Assembly (NCBI GenBank): GCA_012517765.1
Contig: JAAYUI010000008.1
Span: 62,001 to 126,000 of the forward strand
Reading direction: 5' to 3'
Length of the DNA stretch: 64,000 nt
Origin: Caldisericales bacterium
GTDB taxonomy: Bacteria > Caldisericota > Caldisericia > JAAYUI01
Position 1 is the first letter of the stretch. Every line of letters begins with the position of its first letter. Both the position numbers and the translations under genes were made by a program. Below the pieces are notes generated by a model. That model was not told the DNA's origin. It searched no databases and saw only the letters and a list, made by a program, of their open reading frames with translations. This document shows, piece by piece, positions 1-7,877 of the stretch.

Positions 1-524
1 GGGCACACAAGCAACCTGGCAAATGGATTCCTTTTTCTTATTGAAGACAAAACGGCATTTGATGCCTCGGCATGGAGTTTTCCAAGATTGCCGGAACGCA
101 AAACTCCGATGTCATCAAAAAGCAGCGCAAAACAGTTTGGATTATAAGAAGAAAGCTGGTAAACCCTTTTCACAAGAAGAGCAATCTCCCCCTTGTGGAA
201 TCTGCTTCCTGGCGATATTGACAGGCAAAGCTCAATACCATTTTCTTTACAAATAACGGCCAATTGAGACATTTCAGCTCTCAATGTTTCAGGCAAGTCA
301 TCTCTCCACTTTTTGGCCAGGTGTGGTTCATTCTTTGGAGCGACCATAAAAAAGTTAAGGCCGATACTCCCCATGGTTCGAACAAGAGAAGTGCGTCTCT
401 CAAGAGAAAGCGGCTTGCCATAATAGCCCTCAATCGCGCCAAAGTTTCTTCCTGTCTGGCCAGGCCCCGAAACACCAAAAAGGCCGACAACGAAACCAAG
501 CAACAATGAGGTCAGTTGTTGCAT
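1..524 (-). CDS. GH84-like beta-N-acetylglucosaminidase, N-terminal part (runs off left edge)
   Basis: This partial gene shows 174 residues before the window edge. After a short hydrophobic N-terminus, the GH84 (NAGidase/O-GlcNAcase) barrel begins with GAIEGYYG at residues 29-36. It continues with GLNFFMVAPKNEP near 55-67, a KKWRDDLP segment, SISPG near 102-106, and FALLFDDI at 132-139. The paired Asp137-Asp138 matches the family's catalytic Asp-Asp pair, which drives substrate-assisted hydrolysis of N-acetyl-glucosaminides. ATG at 524 overlaps the TGA of the upstream 8-TM protein by one base, so the two are probably translationally coupled. Whether the first 20 residues act as a signal peptide is unclear because there is no basic n-region. 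The barrel end and any accessory domains lie outside the window. The family call is confident; the substrate is not known. Confidence 0.82.
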   Translation of the reverse strand, partial: MQQLTSLLLGFVVGLFGVSGPGQTGRNFGAIEGYYGKPLSLERRTSLVRTMGSIGLNFFMVAPKNEPHLAKKWRDDLPETLRAEMSQLAVICKENGIELCLSISPGSRFHKGEIALLVKRVYQLSSYNPNCFALLFDDIGVLRSGNLGKLHAEASNAVLSSIRKRNPFARLLVC

Positions 525-1330
525 CAGCTTTGCAGGGTAAGATCAATGGCCCCGACCATACCAAGGAGGAACCCGGCTATCCAGAAGAGATTTATCATGT
601 TAAAAACGCTTATGTTGGGTGTATATGGGAACCAGACATAATACTCGTAGGCAACAATCAAAAAACCACTTGCAGCAAAAAACCTGAATGGCCTTCCTAT
701 CTTGCTCTTTGCAAAAAGTATCGCAAGTCTCAGGACTGCGGCAAAGAAGATGACAACCAGGATAAGATACGATGACAAAATCACGGCATCATGATATCCA
801 AATTCAGCTACAAGGCTGCCATTTTTACCCATAAAAGGGAAGAACATCATGAAAAGGGTGGCAAGAGAAAGCGCAACGATAGTGATAGTGAAAAATGTTA
901 TTTGTTTTCTGCCCATCCTGTAACCAAGCCTTACAGGAAAAGCAAAGAAGGCCCATACTACAAGAAGAACACCACAAACATAAAACACGGAAGACATTGA
1001 CAAAATAGGGGCATCGACCCCACCAAGGTGGGCGACAAACTCCACCAAAATACCAATCCCAAGAAGAAATGTCCCGATACCAAGGAGCCTGATGGTTGAC
1101 TTAAGGCTGTCCAGGATATTACCAAAAAACCCCTGATACAGGAAACACAAAGATGCAGCAAACGGGGCCAGCATCTTTACTGCATCGGCCCATACAGCCC
1201 ATACTGCCGGCTTGTCAGGAGTACTCCACGGTGCGGGTGAGGCACCAACCTGATAATTGAACAAAAAAATGAGGGCAAATATTATGAGCCCAACAATGGC
1301 AAGAATTGTTCTGTTATTGTCCATGTTCAC
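524..1330 (-). CDS. Eight-TM integral membrane protein of unknown function
   Basis: This protein of about 268 residues is almost wholly membrane embedded. I count eight hydrophobic segments, at roughly residues 8-27, 50-70, 80-105, 112-134, 144-168, 180-207, 215-238 and 243-265. I recognise no catalytic motif or family signature. The first codon is GTG at 1330, with an in-frame ATG two codons later at 1324. A TAATAT sequence ends 6 bases before the GTG, compatible with a leaderless transcript starting there. Its TGA overlaps the ATG of the GH84-like gene, so it may serve that enzyme, for example in sugar uptake or envelope turnover. That role is inferred from position only. Confidence 0.7.
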   Translation of the reverse strand: MNMDNNRTILAIVGLIIFALIFLFNYQVGASPAPWSTPDKPAVWAVWADAVKMLAPFAASLCFLYQGFFGNILDSLKSTIRLLGIGTFLLGIGILVEFVAHLGGVDAPILSMSSVFYVCGVLLVVWAFFAFPVRLGYRMGRKQITFFTITIVALSLATLFMMFFPFMGKNGSLVAEFGYHDAVILSSYLILVVIFFAAVLRLAILFAKSKIGRPFRFFAASGFLIVAYEYYVWFPYTPNISVFNMINLFWIAGFLLGMVGAIDLTLQS

Positions 1331-1408
1331 AGATAAATATTATCACTTATTTTTTCAAACAAAAGTCTTTGCTGAAAAGAGGGATAAATCAATCCTCCAA
1401 GCAGCTGG

Positions 1409-2995
1409 CTACTTTTTCAGTGTTCTTTTTACAAAAACAGTATAGTCATCACCTGAAACAAAACAAAGATACTCGGCATTTATGAGTTTTGGGACGATCA
1501 CAGGCCATTCCCAGTACATTATCTCGTTGCCGTTTCTCACATCATAGATCGTATTGGCAGAAGCCGTTTTGGAGCTGACCCAGACACCAAAAGCCCCAAA
1601 ACGCTTCTGTTTCTCGCCAGTTCTTCCCCAAACCATCTTTCCCTTCTGGTTTACGCAAACTATGCCATTCTTGATCCTCAAGCCGGACGGGAAACATAGG
1701 CCTTCGCCCTGAACAACCTCAACCTCCGGTTTTTCAACAAGCAAACCATGGTCATAACCAGACTTGCCAGTCCTTACATCAAAAAACTCGGTGCACCCGT
1801 CACCTCTGTACAAAAACACCAGACTACCAGAAACAATAGAAATACTCGGCCCATCATCAATCTTGCATGGTTTTTCCCAAAGGGTCTTTAGTGAACCATC
1901 GACAAATGATCTGGCCAGCAGTTTTCCGTTCTGGATGGTGACAAAAACACCATCAGCCAAGAAATTATACTTGTCTGGCACTTTGTATGTTTTTCTGGTT
2001 TTTGTATCAAAAGCATCTTTACCAGAAATAACGAAATTGCCTGATATTCTAGCCTTTCCAGATGGCGCAAAACCGAGCTCTCTTATCGCACCGGTTTTGT
2101 CCAGGGAAACGAGTTTGCCATTTGAACCCAGAACAATGCTCCCGTCTGCCAGAACAGGATCACCCTCGACAAGGGTGGTATCAATGCCTGGCACGGTGAC
2201 CTCTTTTTGCCCTTCGCCAATTATGTTCACCTTTTTGCCAGAAAGCGTATAGGCAACATCAGATGCACCGAGAAATTTTCCTTTGTCAAACCACGCATCG
2301 GAGCCAGTGAACCTGCCTACCGGCATTACCTCGTTTTGGCCCTTTTTCAGTTGGGTGTATCCTGCATAAATGTTGAAAACTCCGGTTCCTCCTATTCCCC
2401 ATACCTGCAATCCGTCCTTGATGTCGGCCCTTCCTGTCTTGTCACCTAGCCTGACCATCATGGGCAACTTGCCATCATCAATCTGTTTTGTTTCCTTGTA
2501 AATCTGGACCCTTACACCTTCCTGGCCCCTTATGATCGTGTCATACTTGAATGTCGCAAGATTTACCATTCCCGACTTCACAAAAACCGGCCTCAGGCTC
2601 TCTCCTGCCGGTCCAACAAGATATATCGAGCCGTCCTCGTTTTTGTCCGAAATAAAAACAATCGGCAATTTGCCAACCTTTCTGTTGTCTCTCCACAGCT
2701 CAAGCCCCTCCTCCTCAGAGACAACTGCCGTAAAGACCTGATCTTTGGTTGGCAGTATAAACCTGCTGTTGGTGCCTATCTTGAGGTCGAGCGAACAGAC
2801 GTATGAATTGCCAAGGTATTTCACTGTTGCCGATAGAAGGACATGACTGTAGTCCCTTTCAACTTCGCTGATAGTCTCCAGACCAGGAATATCAAGCTCC
2901 GGAATTTCCGGGGGTACATATCTTGCAAAGTACCACACAAGTCCGAGTGCAATCACCAGAACAAAACCCGTAACAAAAAGCAAGGTCTTTTTCAT
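1409..2995 (-). CDS. N-terminally membrane-anchored beta-propeller-like protein
   Basis: This protein has 528 residues from ATG 2995. A 73-codon in-frame upstream extension reaches 3214, but it is cysteine- and arginine-rich and unlike secreted protein sequence. I therefore start at MKKTLLF, which gives a Lys-Lys n-region followed by a hydrophobic helix (about 5-24) without an obvious cleavage site, so it is probably a signal anchor. The rest is beta-rich with repeated short strands, Gly-Asp turns and motifs such as GSIVLGSNGKLVSLD and GKMVWG, typical of degenerate PQQ/WD-type propeller blades facing outward. No enzyme motif is visible. The gap to the downstream 8-TM gene is 78 bp. A good promoter (TTGAAA, 17 bp, AATAAT) ends 6 bases before the ATG. 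Confidence 0.72.
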   Translation of the reverse strand: MKKTLLFVTGFVLVIALGLVWYFARYVPPEIPELDIPGLETISEVERDYSHVLLSATVKYLGNSYVCSLDLKIGTNSRFILPTKDQVFTAVVSEEEGLELWRDNRKVGKLPIVFISDKNEDGSIYLVGPAGESLRPVFVKSGMVNLATFKYDTIIRGQEGVRVQIYKETKQIDDGKLPMMVRLGDKTGRADIKDGLQVWGIGGTGVFNIYAGYTQLKKGQNEVMPVGRFTGSDAWFDKGKFLGASDVAYTLSGKKVNIIGEGQKEVTVPGIDTTLVEGDPVLADGSIVLGSNGKLVSLDKTGAIRELGFAPSGKARISGNFVISGKDAFDTKTRKTYKVPDKYNFLADGVFVTIQNGKLLARSFVDGSLKTLWEKPCKIDDGPSISIVSGSLVFLYRGDGCTEFFDVRTGKSGYDHGLLVEKPEVEVVQGEGLCFPSGLRIKNGIVCVNQKGKMVWGRTGEKQKRFGAFGVWVSSKTASANTIYDVRNGNEIMYWEWPVIVPKLINAEYLCFVSGDDYTVFVKRTLKK

Positions 2996-3030
2996 GACCA
3001 CATTATTGCAGACAAAAAGTTGCCTTTCAA
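2996..3030 (-). promoter_or_regulatory. Predicted sigma70-type promoter with almost no 5' leader
   Basis: On the minus strand, TTGAAA (3030-3025) is separated by 17 bp from AATAAT (3007-3002), which has a TG extension one base upstream. Only 6 bases lie between the -10 box and the ATG at 2995, so transcription would start at or next to the start codon. No Shine-Dalgarno sequence is present. This supports the choice of start. Confidence 0.5.
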
Positions 3031-3114
3031 GCGCCAGCCCGGAACCACAAGAATAGGGCCAGGACCTAACAGCAAATTGGTATGGAATTAACCAAATCTG
3101 GTTATTATCACGAC

Positions 3115-5655
3115 ATGGAGCGCAAAAAGGGAACCGGATTTCTTTTGCTGATTTTGCTGGTTTTTGCGACAACATCCACTCCAAAGCCAACAGCCAGCGA
3201 CAGCTGCACCGCAAAACCGCACAGAAATATTTTTTCCTTTCCCATCAGTTCATGGCCGTCATTCAGGGGTGACCCCCAAAACACAGGCCACACAACAGCA
3301 TCTCAGGCGCCAAAAGAAATCATGCAGGAAACAATCTGGAGCAAACCTGGAGAATCCTCCATAGATTGCGCTGTTGTCGGTGAAAGTGGGAAAATTTATG
3401 TTGGCTATTTCAACAAAAAGCTCCTCTGCCTTGATGGCGAAACCGGTAAAGAGCTATGGGCACTCAGGACAGATGGGGGTATAGTCTGCTCCCCCACAAT
3501 CTTTGCGGGCAAGCTGTATTTTTCAACCTGGCAAAAAACTTTTTACTGTGTCAACGCAGAAACCGGCGAGAAGGAGTGGGAAAGAAAAGCCGAGATAACA
3601 ACACCGGTGATTTGTTCGGGAGACCTACTTTTTTACGGGACTTCTAGCGGGGGGATAGTCTGCGAAAACATTGCATCAAAAAAAACTGTATGGGTGTTCG
3701 AAACAGGCCAGACAATAGCATTCGCCTGCCCTACAATCTTTGAAGGCAAGGTGTGCCTTGGGGACTGGGGCGGAACGCTCCACTGTCTTGACCAGAAAAC
3801 GGGCAAAGAAATCTGGTCTTTTAAGGCTGACGGGGCAATCAAGAGCGCTGCCGCATTCTCCAACAATTCACTATATTTCGGCAGCACGGATGGAACGTTT
3901 TACTGCCTCGATTCCGAAACAGGCGAATCAAAATGGGCTTTCAATTCAGGCAGCCCGATTGAATCATCGCCTGCTGTTGGTGCCGGGAGAGTAGTATTTG
4001 CCTCTTACTACAACATATACTGCCTGAATGAACAGACCGGCACGCAATCATGGTCATTCAAGCCAAAATTCAGGGCAATCTCCAGCCCCATAATTGCAGG
4101 CGACAAAGTCTACCAGGCAACACTTTGCCAGTCATTGCACTGCTTCGACCTGGAAAAGGGGACCGAATTCTGGCACTACGAAGATCTGATAATCCACAGC
4201 AGTCCTTCGTGCATTTCCGGCATGGTGTACATTGGAAACGACCACGGAACACTCTACTGTTTTGGCGATAGCAAAACTGGGGGCAAGCAGGAACCTCTTT
4301 TCTCCATAGAACCAGCCGAGATAGTCTTTGAAAGGCCAGGTGCAGAAAAACAGTTGAAGGTGACAAATCTCTCTGAAGGCTACCTTTCCCTGAACGCCAA
4401 AACTGGCGAGACATGGATAAATTTGTCAAAAACAGCATTTGAGCTTGCTCCACAAAAAACAGCATACTTAATGGTTTCTGTTTCTAGCAAACTAGGAACT
4501 GACGAAGAAATGGCCGGTTACGTAACCATTGGAAATGAAACCTGGGAAGAAGTTGCACGGATAATCGTAAAAAAGAAAAAAACTGAAGATTCATGCCAGT
4601 GGCAGATGTTTAGGGGCGGCCCCGAAAGAACCGGCCACCCGGATGGTGAATGCGGCCCGAAAGATCCATCATCAATGGAGGTCCTGTGGAGCTTTCAGGC
4701 CTGGCAGGGAGCAGTGGAATCGTCTCCGGCAATCTGGAACAATTCGGTCTACTTTGGCAGTTACAACAACAATTTTTATTGCGTCGACATCGACACCGGA
4801 GAACTGAAATGGAGACATGAGTGCAGGGACGGCATCTACTCTTCACCTGCTATAGATAGCGGCAAGGTGTACTTCGGCTCCTTTGACGGCTATTTCAGGT
4901 GCCTTGACTGCAACGATGGAAAGGAAATCTTCAAGTTCAAGACTGGGGACAGGATCCATTCATCGCCACTGGTTTCATCCGGGAAGGTCATCTTTGGCTC
5001 AAATGACGGGAAAGTTTACTGCCTGGATTCAAAAACAGGCGACCAGATATGGGTTTTCGAAGCAAACACTCCCATACAGTCCTCGCCGGCCTTAAAAAAT
5101 GGACGGATTTTCATCGGCGGGCTGAACGGCAGGATGTACTGCGTGGATTTTGAAACCGGAAGCATTGTCTGGGAATACAATGCAGGGGGCAGCATAACAT
5201 GTGTCCCGGCCCTTGCCTACGACAGGGTGTACTTTGGGACATGGGCCAGAAAATTCTGTTGCCTTGCCCAAGAAGATGGCAAACTCCAGTGGTCATTTGA
5301 TACAAAAGAGTACATAGAATCTTCGGCCGCATGTTCATCCGGAAGGGTCTATTTCGGCGCAAATGACAATTACCTGCACTGCCTCGACGGGCTGACAGGC
5401 GACGAAATCTGGATGTTCAGGTCGCAGGACAGAAAAGTCACGTCCTCGCCTGCAATCGACTCAAATGAGAAAATATACGTAGGAACTTGAGATGGCAATC
5501 TTTACTGCCTGGATGGCAGAAACGGAGAAAAGATATTTGAATTTCAGACGCAAGGCGTAGTAAGAAGCTCAGCCGCCATATCAAGGGAAAAGATCATTTT
5601 CGGTTCACACGATGGAAGGGTGTACTGCATGACAAACAGGGCAAAAAATCCCTAA
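3115..5655 (+). pseudogene. Secreted tandem beta-propeller (PQQ-like repeat) protein with one in-frame TGA
   Basis: The frame begins at MERKKGTGF (3115), a classic lipid-free signal peptide; an upstream ATG at 3082 gives a less suitable N-terminus. Two propellers of PQQ-like blades flank a middle Ig/BACON-like domain. Each blade repeats a pattern of FGS-x-DG-x-x-YCLD then TG-x-x-x-W-x-F, so Cys is regular in every blade. The propellers lie at about residues 45-395 and 500-846, the middle domain at about 400-490. Reading stops at TGA 5488-5490 inside the final blade. The same frame continues for 54 more codons with perfect blade sequence to TAA at 5653-5655, directly before a terminator. The TGA sits where three other blades have Trp, so it is a one-base change from TGG. 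It could be a nonsense mutation, a sequencing error or readthrough. Loss of the last blade should leave the propeller unclosed. Confidence 0.75.
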
Positions 5656-5658
5656 AAC

Positions 5659-5691
5659 AAAAAAGGCCAGTCTTTGTGGCTGGCCTTTTTT
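5659..5691. terminator. Bidirectional intrinsic terminator
   Basis: An 11-bp perfect stem (AAAAAGGCCAG paired with CTGGCCTTTTT, loop of about 9 bases) is flanked by A and T runs. It therefore works in both directions. It ends the double-propeller gene 4 bases after its TAA at 5655, and lies 19 bases beyond the stop of the convergent Ig-like gene. Confidence 0.9.
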
Positions 5692-5709
5692 GTTGCAATT
5701 GTACCAAAA

Positions 5710-6636
5710 TCACTTTTTTATCGGGATATTTTGGGTGTCTGCCAATGCACCTCTAAACATAAAAGTTATTTCACTTGGATGATTCTCAAGCAGCTTGAAG
5801 TTGTATATCTTCTTGGCCTTGGGCTGGAGGACAAAAGGTTTTGAATCAATCTCTAGCCCGATCGCCTGTGAAGCTTCGATGACAACCTTTCTTTTAAGGT
5901 TGTTTGTGACAACAATCTGGCCCTCTTTTGTTATGATCTCGCCAGGATTGAAGGTCAAACCGGACTCTACATTCACAACAACAGGATAGTTGGCTTCTAT
6001 TCCACTGCCCTTGATGCTTATTGAAGTCGGGAAGCTCCCGGCCATGATTGCCGTTGGAGAGGTCCTCACCAGAAGAACCCTCATGCTCCTGGACGGTATT
6101 TCCAGAGCATTGGGATAAACAAAAAGCCATGGGTCTTTTGGTACAACTTCGACATTCAGGTCAATTTCGCTCGGGTTGAGGACCATGATTGTCAGTATCT
6201 GCCCAAGCCCCAGATAAGCGGATCTAGGAACAAACTCCAGCCTTGGATCTGACTCGTAGACCTTCATGGAAACATTGAGTGTTGCCGAAGCCCCGCCAGA
6301 AGGATCATCGGTGACTTCATTGACATACACCTGGGCCACATGCATGCCAGGTTCCATGCCTTTGGTCGAGCAGGTCAGCTTGAGCTCCGCAGGCTGTTTG
6401 ACAAGGAGTTTGCCCTCAGCATGGTCAGGTTTTACCCAGTCGGCATTTGACGTCACCCTGTAGTCCTGGTCAAACGTGGTTGCATTGATGATGCCAACCT
6501 TTGAGACTACCGTAGAGTCGATCTTTGCTGCAAGCTGGAGTTCAGTCTGTGAAAGCACTATAAGGCCCCTTGCATAAACGGTGCCTGCCACCAGGAGCAA
6601 CATAACAGATGCAATTACAATGATTTTGTGTTTCAT
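5710..6636 (-). CDS. Secreted protein with tandem Ig-like (BACON/Hydin-type) domains
   Basis: This protein has 308 residues from ATG 6636; an in-frame ATG at 6645 adds three residues (MGS). I prefer 6636 because MKHK plus a hydrophobic stretch ending near VYA is a normal signal peptide. The mature part is all-beta. It shows about three Ig-like units of 80-100 residues, with phrases such as SNADWVKP and KDPWLFVYP that are typical of BACON or ASPM/SPD2/Hydin-like domains. No cysteine, catalytic motif, anchor or CuAO-N1 domain is present. TATTAT sits 7 bases before the ATG, which suggests its own leaderless promoter, although it also follows the propeller gene by 96 bp. It probably binds other envelope components; the partner is unknown. 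Confidence 0.72.
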   Translation of the reverse strand: MKHKIIVIASVMLLLVAGTVYARGLIVLSQTELQLAAKIDSTVVSKVGIINATTFDQDYRVTSNADWVKPDHAEGKLLVKQPAELKLTCSTKGMEPGMHVAQVYVNEVTDDPSGGASATLNVSMKVYESDPRLEFVPRSAYLGLGQILTIMVLNPSEIDLNVEVVPKDPWLFVYPNALEIPSRSMRVLLVRTSPTAIMAGSFPTSISIKGSGIEANYPVVVNVESGLTFNPGEIITKEGQIVVTNNLKRKVVIEASQAIGLEIDSKPFVLQPKAKKIYNFKLLENHPSEITFMFRGALADTQNIPIKK

Positions 6637-6732
6637 ACTACCCATAATATAAATTTATATCGCGGAAAGTTCAGCGCAACAAGTAATGCATGGACAAACT
6701 ACAGCATCACAAAGCATTTTCCGGGAAGGTGT

Positions 6733-7845
6733 CTACTTTGAAAAGCCAAAAATAAAAATCTGTTTTCTGGCGTCAACGGCAACGATGTAGTCAAAACCAA
6801 GTGCCAAATCAACACCGACGCCAGAGCTGACGCTTAATTTCTTTTTTGTCTGCCCGTTTTCTGCATCAAGGACATACAAATATGGTGAATTCCCGGAGGC
6901 GAAGAGGAGGTCTCCGGATTTTGCAAGCTGGTTCCAGAAAACAAAATCGCTGCTTTTGTCCAGAACACTTTTCCATACAGGTTTCCCATCTTCAGCGCGA
7001 TAACACCACACAGTGCCATTGCCTGGTACCCAGACCTTTCCATCGGCAACAGTTGGCGCGGCTCCAGAATAGCCTCTTTCTGCCTGCCAGACTGTATTTC
7101 CGGTCCACAGCGAGAGGCACATCACATTTTCATTGAAGGTGCCAACATAGATCCTGTCGCCGGAAATGACCGGGACACCCGCAAATCCGGTTTCCAGTTT
7201 TCGACCCCAAACTTTGTTTCCGTTGCCAAGCAGGAGGCACAGAAGTTCGCTTTCGGCATTGACAAGAATGAAGGTGCCCTGACAAGACAGCGGCTGGATA
7301 TTGCCTGATATTGGTTTTTCCCAAACCCTCACACCACTCTCCAGATCAACACAAATGACACTTCTCTTGCTGGCAAAAACACCCAGTCTGTCGCCCACAA
7401 CAGTGACATCAGTTTGCCCTTCTTCGGCCATTTTTATGTCCCACACAACGGTGCCATTGTTTTCCCTCAGCTTTGCAAGCTTTCCATTTTTCTTGAAAAC
7501 AAACAGGTGGCCCCTCGAGAATGCAGGCACACCAATGGGCTGCGAATCGAGCCTTGTGGCCCACACAGCAGCACCCCATTTTGCTAGCGTGAAAACAGAA
7601 CCGTTTGTCCCGGAGCAAACAACAAGATCACCGTATGTAGAGACACCCTGTACTGTTTCTTTTGTTCTGATGGCTTCACCACTCAAAACAAAATTTGGGC
7701 CAGCTTCCCATGGCACAGCACCCGTTTTCTGGGGATCATAGCCCCTTTGGACCCAGATGGCCCTCTCTGGAGGAAAAGCCACAACAAGACCAAATTGGGA
7801 CAACAAAACTGCCAGCGCCAGAACAAAAGACAAGACCCTCTGCAT
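6733..7845 (-). CDS. Secreted PQQ-like beta-propeller protein
   Basis: This protein has 370 residues from ATG 7845, chosen because MQRVLSFVLALAVLLSQFG followed by VVAF is a clear signal peptide. Upstream in-frame starts at 7875 (ATG) and 7881 (TTG) would add a 10-12 residue leader. Most of the chain is one seven- or eight-bladed propeller with PQQ-type blades, for example TNGSVFTLAKWGAAVW, YVGTFNENVMCLSLWTG and PGNGTVWCYRAEDGKPVW. The pattern G-x-x-x-x-x-x-L-x-x-x-x-G-x-x-x-W recurs about every 40 residues. No methanol-dehydrogenase-type catalytic Asp or Cys-Cys ring is recognisable, so a structural or binding role is more likely than quinoprotein catalysis. The gene follows the histidine kinase stop by 32 bp and may share its transcript. 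Confidence 0.75.
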   Translation of the reverse strand: MQRVLSFVLALAVLLSQFGLVVAFPPERAIWVQRGYDPQKTGAVPWEAGPNFVLSGEAIRTKETVQGVSTYGDLVVCSGTNGSVFTLAKWGAAVWATRLDSQPIGVPAFSRGHLFVFKKNGKLAKLRENNGTVVWDIKMAEEGQTDVTVVGDRLGVFASKRSVICVDLESGVRVWEKPISGNIQPLSCQGTFILVNAESELLCLLLGNGNKVWGRKLETGFAGVPVISGDRIYVGTFNENVMCLSLWTGNTVWQAERGYSGAAPTVADGKVWVPGNGTVWCYRAEDGKPVWKSVLDKSSDFVFWNQLAKSGDLLFASGNSPYLYVLDAENGQTKKKLSVSSGVGVDLALGFDYIVAVDARKQIFIFGFSK

Positions 7846-7877
7846 GGGAATATATTCTACACGGCCACTTTCCATCC

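Noticed and set aside
2996-3214. 73-codon N-terminal extension of the anchored propeller-like protein
   Set aside because: It would bury the signal anchor, has unlikely composition, and crosses the divergent promoter region.
5488-5490. Selenocysteine or UGA-as-Gly/Trp recoding of the TGA
   Set aside because: Only a weak 4-bp stem follows the TGA, propeller blades do not use selenocysteine, and TGA is a working stop in several overlapping genes here.
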